Shown piece by piece: positions 1 through 5,026 of a stretch of DNA of 5,026 nucleotides. The notes beneath the pieces were generated by a model. The model worked only from the letters and a program-made list of their open reading frames with translations, was not told where the DNA came from and searched no databases. Position 1 is the stretch's first letter. Each line of letters starts with the position of its first letter. Both the position numbers and the translations under genes were made by a program. This stretch comes from Geodermatophilaceae bacterium (lineage in GTDB: Bacteria > Actinomycetota > Actinomycetes > Mycobacteriales > Geodermatophilaceae), in assembly GCA_013696785.1 (NCBI GenBank), contig JACCXW010000294.1:1-5026 (forward strand), given 5' to 3'.

Positions 1-26
1 GAATCGCTGAGTAACGCCCAGGGGTC

Positions 27-49
27 CTGACCTAATAACTGCAGGTCAG
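27..49 (-). terminator. Stem-loop after glnA, candidate terminator
   Basis: A perfect 7-bp inverted repeat (CTGACCT / AGGTCAG) with a 9-base loop starts about 14 bases beyond the glnA stop codon. No run of U follows the stem on either strand, so it is not a classical intrinsic terminator. Actinobacterial terminators often lack the U-tract, so it could end the glnA transcript or protect its 3' end. Because the stem is symmetric it could also act on a gene converging from the left, which lies outside the window. The inverted repeat is seen directly; the function is inferred. Confidence 0.4.
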
Positions 50-63
50 AGGCAAAGTCATAG

Positions 64-1488
64 CTACATGTCGTAGTACATCGCGAACTCGTGCGGGTGC
101 GGGCGCAGCCGGATCGGGTCGATCTCGTTGACCCGCTTGTAGTCGATCCAGGTCTCGATCAGGTCGCTGGTGAACACACCGCCGTCGAGCAGGTATTCGT
201 GGTCGGCCTCCAGAGTGTCCAGAACCTCCGCGAGCGTGCCAGGCACCTGCGGCACCGAGCGGGCCTCCTCGGGCGGCAACTCGTACAGGTCCTTGTCGAT
301 GGGGGCTGGTGGCTCGATCTTGTTCCGGATGCCGTCCAGGCCGGCCATCATCATCGCCGAGAACGCCAGGTACGGGTTGCAAGACGGATCGGGCACCCGG
401 AACTCCACCCGCTTGGCCTTGGGGTTGCTGCCGGTGATCGGGATCCGGCAGCACGCCGAGCGGTTGCGCTGCGAGTACACGAGGTTGACCGGCGCCTCGT
501 AGCCGGGCACCAGCCGGTGGTAGGAGTTCGTCGTCGGGTTCGTGAAGGCGAGCAGCGACGGGGCGTGGCTGAGCAGCCCGCCGATGTAGTAGCGGGCCGT
601 GTCGGACAGCCCGGCGTACCCGGTCTCGGCGTAGAACAACGGCTCGCCCTCCAACCACAACGACTGGTGGCAATGCATGCCCGAGCCGTTGTCGCCGAAC
701 AGCGGCTTCGGCATGAACGTCACCGACTTGCCGGCGGCCCACGCCGTGTTCTTGATGACGTACTTGAACAGCATCAGCTTGTCCGCCGCGTGCAGCAGCG
801 TGTCGAACTTGTAGTTGATCTCCGACTGCCCGGCGGTGCCGACCTCGTGGTGGGCGCGCTCGACCTCGAGGCCGACCCCGGTCAGCGCCGTACACATCGC
901 GTTGCGCAGGTCGGCGTAGTGGTCGTACGGCGACACCGGGAAGTACCCGCCCTTGGGGCGAACCTTGTAGCCCTGGTTGCCCCCCTCCTCGTCCTTGCCC
1001 GAGTTCCACGAGCCGGCCTTGGAGTCGATGTAGTAGTAGCCGGAGTTGATGTTCGTGTCGTAGCGCACCGAGTCGAAGATGTAGAACTCGGCCTCCGCTC
1101 CGAAGTACGCGGCGTCCGCGATGCCGCTGCTGGCCAGGTACGCCTCTGCCTTCTTCGCCACGTTGCGCGGATCGCGGCTGTACGGCTCTCGGGTGAACGG
1201 GTCGTGGATGAAGAAGCTGATGTTGAGTGTCTTCTCGATCCGGAACGGGTCGAGAACTGCGCTCGTGTAGTCGGGCAGCAGCAGCATGTCCGACTCGTGG
1301 ATCATCTGGAACCCGCGGATCGACGACCCGTCGAAGGCCAGCCCCTCGGCGAAGAGATCCTCGATAGCACCCGCAGCGGGGATGGTGAAGTGCTGCATCA
1401 CGCCGGGGAGATCGCAGAACCGTACGTCGATGTATCGGACGTCGTTGTCCTTGACGTAGGCGATGACCTCGTCGGGGCTTGCAAACAT
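64..1488 (-). CDS. glnA: Type I glutamine synthetase (adenylylation-regulated, GS-I beta)
   Basis: Cytosolic enzyme that joins ammonium to glutamate using ATP to make glutamine; this family forms dodecamers. The 474 residues match the usual GS-I length. Visible landmarks in order are the DGSSIRGF segment (53-60), metal-binding glutamates in AEAEFY (E132, E134) and HHEVGTAGQSE (E215, E223), the GDNGSGMHCHQS signature (265-276, H272), the NPTTNSYHRLVPGYEAP flap (317-333, E331), the RNRSACCRIP arginine cluster (341-350), and KDLYELPPEE with the adenylylation tyrosine at about Y402. That last motif marks the beta subtype, modified by GlnE. The ATG is chosen because GGAGG lies 4 bases upstream and the MFASPDEVIAYVKDNDV start is normal for actinobacterial GlnA1. 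A GlnR-type operator lies 61-98 bases upstream, so nitrogen control at transcription is likely as well. All catalytic residues I checked are present; nothing suggests decay. Confidence 0.98.
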   Translation of the reverse strand: MFASPDEVIAYVKDNDVRYIDVRFCDLPGVMQHFTIPAAGAIEDLFAEGLAFDGSSIRGFQMIHESDMLLLPDYTSAVLDPFRIEKTLNISFFIHDPFTREPYSRDPRNVAKKAEAYLASSGIADAAYFGAEAEFYIFDSVRYDTNINSGYYYIDSKAGSWNSGKDEEGGNQGYKVRPKGGYFPVSPYDHYADLRNAMCTALTGVGLEVERAHHEVGTAGQSEINYKFDTLLHAADKLMLFKYVIKNTAWAAGKSVTFMPKPLFGDNGSGMHCHQSLWLEGEPLFYAETGYAGLSDTARYYIGGLLSHAPSLLAFTNPTTNSYHRLVPGYEAPVNLVYSQRNRSACCRIPITGSNPKAKRVEFRVPDPSCNPYLAFSAMMMAGLDGIRNKIEPPAPIDKDLYELPPEEARSVPQVPGTLAEVLDTLEADHEYLLDGGVFTSDLIETWIDYKRVNEIDPIRLRPHPHEFAMYYDM

Positions 1489-1492
1489 GCGT

Positions 1493-1497
1493 CCTCC
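1493..1497 (-). promoter_or_regulatory. Shine-Dalgarno site of glnA
   Basis: The minus strand reads CGGAGGACGC immediately before the ATG, so GGAGG is 4 bases from the start codon. It is the strongest ribosome binding site in the window and fixes the glnA start. It contrasts with lipA and the DUF4191 gene, which have none. Confidence 0.8.
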
Positions 1498-1517
1498 GGT
1501 CGGTTCTGCGGGCGGCG

Positions 1518-1538
1518 AGTGTCGCTGCCGGGACGGTA
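1518..1538 (-). promoter_or_regulatory. Candidate glnA core promoter (-10 not resolved)
   Basis: Two -10-like hexamers lie between the GlnR-type operator and the glnA start. TACCGT (1538-1533) fits the TAnnnT pattern and would give a leader of about 38 bases. GACACT (1523-1518) is poorer but would place the last GlnR half-site next to the -35 position, a usual place for an activator. Neither has a recognisable -35 hexamer, as expected for a regulator-dependent promoter. I cannot choose between them from sequence alone. Confidence 0.3.
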
Positions 1539-1548
1539 TGTCCGGCGC

Positions 1549-1586
1549 GTTGCCCGCCAGTGTCTGGACTGTTTCACCCGCGTTAC
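1549..1586 (-). promoter_or_regulatory. Four-half-site GlnR-type operator upstream of glnA
   Basis: Reading the minus strand from 1586 to 1549, four pentamers occur at exact 11-base spacing: GTAAC, GAAAC, GACAC and GCAAC, each separated by 6 bases. The Streptomyces GlnR consensus is gTnAC-n6-GaAAC-n6-GtnAC-n6-GAAAC. The first two pentamers match fully, and the third and fourth differ at one position each. GlnR is the OmpR-family nitrogen regulator of most actinomycetes, and glnA is its best-known target. The pattern and location are seen directly. Binding, and whether the site activates or represses, is inferred. Confidence 0.82.
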
Positions 1587-1589
1587 GAC

Positions 1590-1609
1590 CGGCGCTCCAA
1601 GCGGCGCCG
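1590..1609 (-). terminator. GC-rich hairpin after the DUF4191 gene, candidate terminator
   Basis: A 6-bp all-GC stem (CGGCGC / GCGCCG) with an 8-base loop begins 5 bases beyond the DUF4191 stop codon and ends 3 bases before the GlnR-type operator. There is no U-tract. Its place between the end of one gene and the control region of the next suggests it separates the upstream transcript from glnA, but short GC stems also arise by chance at this base composition. Confidence 0.35.
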
Positions 1610-1614
1610 CAGTG

Positions 1615-2361
1615 CTACCGGCGGCGCAGCGTCCGCTGGCTGACGCTGAGGCTCGCACCCTTGGGCATCGGTCCCTGCGGGATCGGCATCTTCGCTCCGC
1701 CCAGGGCGGCCAACCGCCGCTCGAGCGTGTTCACCTGACCGGCGGTGATGTTGCGCGGCAGCTTGGTCAGGTGCGAACTGAGCTTGTTGAGCGGCACCTG
1801 TCCCTCGTCGTCACCGACCAGGATGTCGTAGATCGGGACCGTGCCGACGATGCGAGCCACCTTCTTCTTCTCCTGCGCGAGCAGGCCTTTCACCCGGTGC
1901 GCGGAACCCTCCGCCACGAGCATGACGCCGGGTCGACCAAGGACCCGGTGTACGGCGTCCAGCTGGGAGTTACCCGCCACACCGGGTGAGATCCGCCAGT
2001 CCCCGCGCATCCCCTGCAATACCCACGCCGCCGCTCCGGACTGCCCCTCGACCCGCCCGAACGCCGCCCGCTGCGCCCGCCGGCTGAACACGATCAGCGC
2101 GCCGAGCAGAGCCGCAGCAAGGGCCAGCGGCAGGAAGATCCACGGGTTCCAGAACAAGATGGCCGGAACCTCGATCACCGTGAACACGACGATCGCCGTG
2201 ACCAGCATCACCCAGGGCAGCTTGGGGTCGTGCTCGCGGGAGATCGTGTAGGCCTGCTTGAACTGGCGCATCTTCGTGCCGCGCGGCGGCTTGTTCGCCT
2301 TCTTGGCCGCCCGCCGGGCCTTGCGGTCGGTGGGGGGAGCCGCCTTCTTCGCCGTCGCCAT
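1615..2361 (-). CDS. DUF4191 family integral membrane protein
   Basis: A 248-residue protein of the actinobacterial DUF4191 family (Rv2219-like), biochemical role unknown. The first 30 or so residues are very rich in Lys, Ala and Arg. Two hydrophobic helices follow at about 48-70 and 73-93, separated by a short WNPW turn, then a soluble domain of about 150 residues. That domain contains the family-typical stretches GWRI-like GDWRISPGVAGNSQLDAVHRVLG (split here as GDWRISPGV, 120-128, and DAVHRVLGRPG, 135-145), LVAEG (148-152), KKVARIVGTVPIYDILVG (166-183) and LTKLPRNITAGQVNTLERRL (198-217). The charged flanks on both sides of a tight helical hairpin suggest both termini face the cytoplasm. It sits between lipA and glnA as in other actinomycetes, though here a sulfatase separates it from lipA. 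No Shine-Dalgarno precedes the ATG; a -10-like hexamer 7 bases upstream suggests a leaderless message. Family assignment rests on remembered sequence and synteny. Confidence 0.9.
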   Translation of the reverse strand: MATAKKAAPPTDRKARRAAKKANKPPRGTKMRQFKQAYTISREHDPKLPWVMLVTAIVVFTVIEVPAILFWNPWIFLPLALAAALLGALIVFSRRAQRAAFGRVEGQSGAAAWVLQGMRGDWRISPGVAGNSQLDAVHRVLGRPGVMLVAEGSAHRVKGLLAQEKKKVARIVGTVPIYDILVGDDEGQVPLNKLSSHLTKLPRNITAGQVNTLERRLAALGGAKMPIPQGPMPKGASLSVSQRTLRRR

Positions 2362-2391
2362 GCAGGGGAGTTTACGTGCCGCGGCAGGGGA
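2362..2391. repeat. 8-base direct repeat in the sulfatase-DUF4191 gap
   Basis: GCAGGGGA occurs at 2362-2369 and again at 2384-2391 on the plus strand, 22 bases apart or about two helical turns, flanking the proposed -10 of the DUF4191 promoter. Between them lies the 10-base palindrome TGCCGCGGCA (2377-2386), which overlaps the second copy by three bases. This spacing could suit a dimeric regulator, but short GC-rich repeats are cheap in this genome. No regulator family is recognised. Confidence 0.3.
2369..2374 (-). promoter_or_regulatory. -10 element for a leaderless DUF4191 mRNA
   Basis: TAAACT on the minus strand fits the actinobacterial TAnnnT -10 and is followed by exactly 7 bases and then the ATG. 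Transcription would therefore begin at or within a base of the start codon, the usual geometry of leaderless actinobacterial genes. The absence of any Shine-Dalgarno in front of this ATG agrees. No convincing -35 is seen; TTGCCA at 2404-2399 is too far away (24 bases). Confidence 0.55.
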
Positions 2392-3825
2392 TCAGGGTTG
2401 GCAAGCAGTGCCGGCGCAGTCGCGGAGTGCGTCCAGCAGATCGGCCATGTCCGCCACCACCTGTCGGTCGGCAGCCGAGGGCGAGAACGTGAGATTCTCC
2501 AGCTGGTACGGGTCCTCGGCCATGTCGTACAGCTCAGTTTCCCCGGACTCGCCGTACTCCACGTAGACGTACCGGGCATTGCGTACGCCGCGGTAGTTCC
2601 ACTCCTGGCCGACCTCCTCGGGGCCCGCCTCGATGACAATCACCCGGTCGGTCCCGGCCTCGGAATCCTGCGCCGGCGGCAGCAGCGAGACGCCGTCCAT
2701 GGTCAGTCCCGCAGTGGCCCGCGCCATGTCGACGAAAGTCGGGGCCAGGTCGACGAGTGCCACCGGCTGCTGCCGGGTCACGCCGACCGGAAACCCGGGG
2801 CCGCGGACGAGAAGTGGAACCCTGGCCGACGGCTCGTACATCACGGTCTTGCCGGCGTGGATCCGGTGCTCACCGAGCATGTATCCATTGTCGGAAGTGA
2901 AGACGATGACCGTGTTGTCCAGTTCGCCGCTCGCCTCCAGCGCCGACATCATGTGCTCGATGCCCTCGTCCAGCGCGAGCAGCGACTCCAGCCGCTGCTG
3001 GTGTAGTTCGGTCAGGTCATCTTGCAGGGCAGCCGGCAGTGCGGGCTGGCTGCTGACCGCCTCCGGCTTGTCGGAGACGTCCTGCTCGTCGAAGCTCGGA
3101 TCCTCCGGTAGCGGCGTGCCTTCGAAGACGTCTTGATGCCGAGGCGCGACGGCAGGCGTGCCGATCCCGTCGACCGGGTCGTCGTCCTCAGACGGCCTGC
3201 CGTTGTGCGGCGCATAGAACGATGCCCACAAGAAGAACGGCTCGTCGTCAGCGGCGCGCTCGGTGATCAGGTCGCTGGAGATGCCGGCGTACAGGTCGGT
3301 CTGGTTGACGTCGTCGTACGTCTGCGATTCGCCGTTCTGGAACAGCACCGTCTCGAAGTAGTTGCCGCCGGCGAGTGAGCCGCGGAAGTCGTCCCAGCCC
3401 GGCGGCACCTCCACCGGCCGTACCGTGCCGAAGCGATTGAGGTACTTGCCAACGAAGTTCGTCGAGTAGCCGGCATCCTGCAGCCACGTGGCCAGCGTGC
3501 TGGATCCGTCGAAGTCCTTGAAGCCGCCGATTCCGTTGCCGCCGTTGCCGAGTACGCCGTGGTTGTGCGCGTACTGGCCGGTCAGCATGGACGCCCGCGA
3601 GGGGCAGCACAGCGGGAACGACGCGTACGCGCGGTCGAAGGTCGTCCCCTCGTCCCCGATGAGCTCCTCAGTCCGCTGCATCGCCACCATGTCGTCCGCG
3701 CGCTGGTCGTCGCTGGTGATCAGGATGATGTTGGGGCGGTCGCCGGCCTTGGGAGTCACCGGCAGGGGAGTCAGCCGTACGACGGCCAGTCCGGCAACCG
3801 TTGCCACCACGAGCAGCACGAGCAC
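2392..3825 (-). CDS. Type I (formylglycine-dependent) sulfatase, exported or membrane-anchored
   Basis: Hydrolyses a sulfate ester; substrate unknown. The overall pattern resembles the N-acetylglucosamine-6-sulfatase/arylsulfatase A branch (COG3119). The 477 residues begin with a hydrophobic segment (2-17), then the N-terminal metal site NIILITSDDQR (32-42, D39 and D40). Next comes the core motif CCPSRASMLTG (73-83), in which C73 should be converted to formylglycine, and then GKYLNRFG (126-133, K127), FYAPH (203-207), FTSDNGYMLGEH (309-320, D312 and N313), GKTVMYEPSARVPL (325-338, K326) and a C-terminal GETELYDMAEDPYQLENL (428-445). All expected catalytic residues are present. Cysteines C470 and C475 near the end could form a disulfide outside the cell. 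There is no lipobox. Activity requires a formylglycine-generating enzyme, not encoded here. The GTG at 3825 has no Shine-Dalgarno and gives a signal segment without positive charge; a CTG at 3858 is a serious alternative (488 residues). It follows lipA almost directly, so co-transcription is likely. Confidence 0.93.
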   Translation of the reverse strand: MLVLLVVATVAGLAVVRLTPLPVTPKAGDRPNIILITSDDQRADDMVAMQRTEELIGDEGTTFDRAYASFPLCCPSRASMLTGQYAHNHGVLGNGGNGIGGFKDFDGSSTLATWLQDAGYSTNFVGKYLNRFGTVRPVEVPPGWDDFRGSLAGGNYFETVLFQNGESQTYDDVNQTDLYAGISSDLITERAADDEPFFLWASFYAPHNGRPSEDDDPVDGIGTPAVAPRHQDVFEGTPLPEDPSFDEQDVSDKPEAVSSQPALPAALQDDLTELHQQRLESLLALDEGIEHMMSALEASGELDNTVIVFTSDNGYMLGEHRIHAGKTVMYEPSARVPLLVRGPGFPVGVTRQQPVALVDLAPTFVDMARATAGLTMDGVSLLPPAQDSEAGTDRVIVIEAGPEEVGQEWNYRGVRNARYVYVEYGESGETELYDMAEDPYQLENLTFSPSAADRQVVADMADLLDALRDCAGTACQP

Positions 3826-3854
3826 GACGAGCCAGCCGCGCCCGCGGCCGATGC

Positions 3855-4829
3855 TCAGCGCCGTGCCTCGACGGCTTCGCTATCTGCTGACGCGATGGTG
3901 TCGCTGTCGCGGGATGCCACGGCCAGCTGGTACAGCCGCCCGGCCCGGTACGACGAGCGGACCAGGGGTCCGCTCATGACCCCGACGAAGCCGATCCGCT
4001 CCGCCTCGCCCTGCAGCCGCACGAACTCCTCGGGCTTGACCCAGCGATCGACCGGGTGGTGCCGGGCTGAGGGCCGCAGGTACTGCGTGATGGTCAGCAG
4101 CTCGCAGCCTGCGTCGTACAGGTCCTGCATCGCCTCGACGACCTCGTGGGAGGTCTCACCGAGGCCGAGTATGAGGTTGGACTTCGTCACCAGGCCGTGC
4201 AGCCGAGCGGCCCGGATGACCTCCAGCGAGCGCTCATAGCGAAACCCGGGCCGGATCCTCTTGAAGATGCGCGGCACGGTCTCGATGTTGTGCGCGAGCA
4301 CCTCGGGTGCGGAGCCGAACACTTCGGCGAGTTGGGCCGCGTCAGCGTTGAAATCCGGAATGAGCAGTTCCACGCCGCAACCCGGCAGCTGGGAGTGGAT
4401 CTGGCGCACCGTCTCGGCGTACAGCCATGCTCCGCCGTCGGGCAGATCGTCCCGGGCCACGCCGGTGACCGTCGCGTACCGCAGACCCATCGTGGCGATG
4501 GACTCCGCGACCCGGCGCGGCTCGTCGCGATCGAAGTCGGCGGGCTTGCCGGTGTCGATCTGGCAGAAGTCGCAACGGCGTGTGCACTGGTCCCCGCCGA
4601 TCAGGAACGTCGCCTCGCGGTCTTCCCAGCACTCGTAGATGTTGGGGCAGCCGGCCGCTTCGCAGACGGTGTGCAGCCCTTCCCGGGCGACCAGCGACTT
4701 CAGCGCGGTGAACTCCGGTCCCGTCCGCAGCCGGGTCTTGATCCAGGCCGGCTTTCGCTCGATCGGAGTCTGCGCGTTGCGCACCTCCAGCCGCAGCATC
4801 CGGCGGCCGTCAGGCTGAACAGCTGTCAC
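3855..4829 (-). CDS. lipA: Lipoyl synthase (radical SAM)
   Basis: Inserts two sulfur atoms into protein-bound octanoyl groups to form lipoyl cofactors on the 2-oxoacid dehydrogenase E2 subunits and glycine cleavage H protein. From the preferred start the protein has 324 residues, normal for actinobacterial LipA. It has the N-terminal auxiliary-cluster motif CX4CX5C (C56, C61, C67), followed by GGDQCTRRCDFCQIDTG with the radical SAM CX3CX2C motif (C82, C86, C89). Other landmarks are TGVARDDLPDGGA (122-134), a KSNLILGLGE segment (216-225), the TQYLRPS segment (248-254) and the RSSY motif (291-294) that binds the auxiliary cluster. The GTG at 4829 is chosen because it yields MTAVQPDGRRMLRLEVRNAQTPIERKP, the typical actinobacterial opening, and lies 7 bases after a -10-like hexamer. 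A longer reading from GTG 4859 would add ten atypical residues, and ATG 4799 would remove ten. Upstream, lipB is the usual neighbour, but the visible tail does not resemble LipB. Confidence 0.97.
   Translation of the reverse strand: MTAVQPDGRRMLRLEVRNAQTPIERKPAWIKTRLRTGPEFTALKSLVAREGLHTVCEAAGCPNIYECWEDREATFLIGGDQCTRRCDFCQIDTGKPADFDRDEPRRVAESIATMGLRYATVTGVARDDLPDGGAWLYAETVRQIHSQLPGCGVELLIPDFNADAAQLAEVFGSAPEVLAHNIETVPRIFKRIRPGFRYERSLEVIRAARLHGLVTKSNLILGLGETSHEVVEAMQDLYDAGCELLTITQYLRPSARHHPVDRWVKPEEFVRLQGEAERIGFVGVMSGPLVRSSYRAGRLYQLAVASRDSDTIASADSEAVEARR
3856..3869 (-). promoter_or_regulatory. Candidate ribosome binding site and CTG start for the sulfatase
   Basis: Within the last codons of lipA the minus strand carries GAGG (3869-3866), 7 bases, then CTG (3858-3856). 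The CTG overlaps the lipA TGA as CTGA, the same geometry as the common ATGA overlap of coupled genes. Starting here would add MSIGRGRGWLV before the annotated start, supplying the two arginines and tryptophan expected before a signal-anchor helix. The only other usual start codon in the open frame between the upstream stop at 3882-3880 and residue 1 is the GTG itself. CTG starts are rare, so this remains an inference. Confidence 0.4.
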
Positions 4830-4836
4830 CCCGACA

Positions 4837-4842
4837 ACCCTA
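4837..4842 (-). promoter_or_regulatory. -10 element for a leaderless lipA mRNA
   Basis: TAGGGT on the minus strand fits TAnnnT and stands exactly 7 bases before the GTG at 4829, so transcription would start at the start codon. No Shine-Dalgarno lies in front of this GTG and no clear -35 is visible. If real, the site also rules out the longer start at 4859, since that codon would be upstream of the transcript. Confidence 0.45.
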
Positions 4843-4879
4843 CGCGGGCTGCCGGGCACGGGTCGGTGAGTGTCGGCGG

Positions 4880-5026
4880 CTACGGCCGGCTGTCGCCGGA
4901 CTGGCCGTCGCCCTCCGCCTCGGTTGGGACATCGGGAACGTCGGTCCCGGACTCCTGCGTCCCCGTCGTGCCCGCGGGACCCGCCGTTGCCGGCGGCGAC
5001 GTGGGTGGTGGCGGAGGGGGTGGTGG
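4880..5026 (-). CDS. C-terminal tail of an unidentified protein (partial)
   Basis: An open minus-strand frame enters from the right edge and ends at TAG 4882-4880, giving 48 codons. The tail begins with eight prolines, continues TSPPATAGPAGTTG, and ends in an acidic Gly/Asp/Glu/Ser stretch finishing SGDSRP. This is a disordered, low-complexity extension of the sort found at the ends of actinobacterial membrane or envelope proteins. Third codon positions are mostly G or C, which supports this frame over the arginine- and histidine-rich alternatives. The family cannot be named without the rest of the gene; it does not look like the end of LipB. It ends 50 bases before lipA on the same strand. 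Confidence 0.55.
   Translation of the reverse strand, partial: PPPPPPPPTSPPATAGPAGTTGTQESGTDVPDVPTEAEGDGQSGDSRP

Noticed and set aside
32..1009. A 325-codon minus-strand frame overlapping glnA
   Set aside because: Shadow of glnA in another frame, with a low-complexity arginine/glycine/proline product; the glnA frame contains every catalytic motif.
91..1989. A 632-codon open frame on the plus strand
   Set aside because: It runs antisense through all of glnA, its control region and half of the DUF4191 gene. The product is an Arg/Val/Gly-rich mixture with no motif, typical of an antisense frame kept open by high GC.
2230..3006. A 258-codon plus-strand frame across the DUF4191 start and sulfatase end
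   Set aside because: Antisense shadow with no recognisable domain; it crosses two well-supported genes.
3559..4239. A 226-codon plus-strand frame across the sulfatase-lipA junction
   Set aside because: Antisense to two clear enzymes; the product is Ser/Arg-rich without motifs.
4830..4859. Longer lipA start at GTG 4859
   Set aside because: The added residues are not like known LipA N-termini, and the proposed -10 element lies inside them; GTG 4829 gives the standard opening.
4886..4899. Small GC hairpin CCGGC-tgtc-GCCGG near the right edge
   Set aside because: It lies before the stop codon of the partial gene, is only 5 bp long and has no U-tract; it is expected by chance at this GC content.
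1..5026. Search for a novel defence, mobile or multi-gene accessory system
   Set aside because: No transposase, integrase, toxin-antitoxin pair, CRISPR repeats, tRNA or attachment-type repeats were seen; apart from the sulfatase the genes are conserved housekeeping genes.

Overview
The window comes from a high-GC actinomycete chromosome. All five coding regions lie on the minus strand, so transcription runs from high to low coordinates. The order is: proline-rich C-terminal tail of an unidentified protein (cut by the right edge), lipA (lipoyl synthase), a secreted or membrane-anchored type I sulfatase, a two-helix DUF4191 membrane protein, and glnA (type I glutamine synthetase). The lipA - DUF4191 - glnA neighbourhood is a familiar actinobacterial arrangement; I recall lipB-lipA-Rv2219-Rv2219A-glnA1 in Mycobacterium tuberculosis and a similar order in Streptomyces. 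GlnA has the DKDLYELPPEE adenylylation loop of the GS-I beta type. Its upstream region carries what looks like a complete four-half-site GlnR operator, which points to a GlnR-controlled lineage rather than an AmtR-controlled corynebacterium. Genus cannot be fixed from this sequence.

Layout, in order of transcription. 5026-4880: proline-rich tail of an unknown protein. 4879-4830: 50-base gap with a -10-like TAGGGT exactly 7 bases before the preferred lipA GTG, suggesting a leaderless lipA mRNA. 4829-3855: lipA. 3825-2392 (possibly starting at 3858): sulfatase, essentially abutting lipA and probably translated with it. 2391-2362: short gap with TAAACT, again exactly 7 bases before an ATG, suggesting a leaderless DUF4191 mRNA. 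2361-1615: DUF4191 protein. 1614-1489: 126-base control region with a GC hairpin, the GlnR-type operator and a Shine-Dalgarno-preceded glnA start. 1488-64: glnA. 63-1: a 7-bp stem-loop that may end the glnA transcript. No gene-free stretch exceeds 300 bases.

Functionally the genes look like neighbours rather than one pathway: LipA completes lipoate on the 2-oxoacid dehydrogenases and glycine cleavage system, GlnA assimilates ammonium, and the DUF4191 protein is of unknown role. The sulfatase is the accessory element. It sits inside a block that is usually free of it, and the RDD-family membrane gene I expect between DUF4191 and glnA is missing. I found no phage, transposon, CRISPR, tRNA or rRNA. 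The points most worth a second look are the four-part GlnR operator, the sulfatase insertion with a possible CTG start overlapping the lipA stop, and the paired leaderless promoters.
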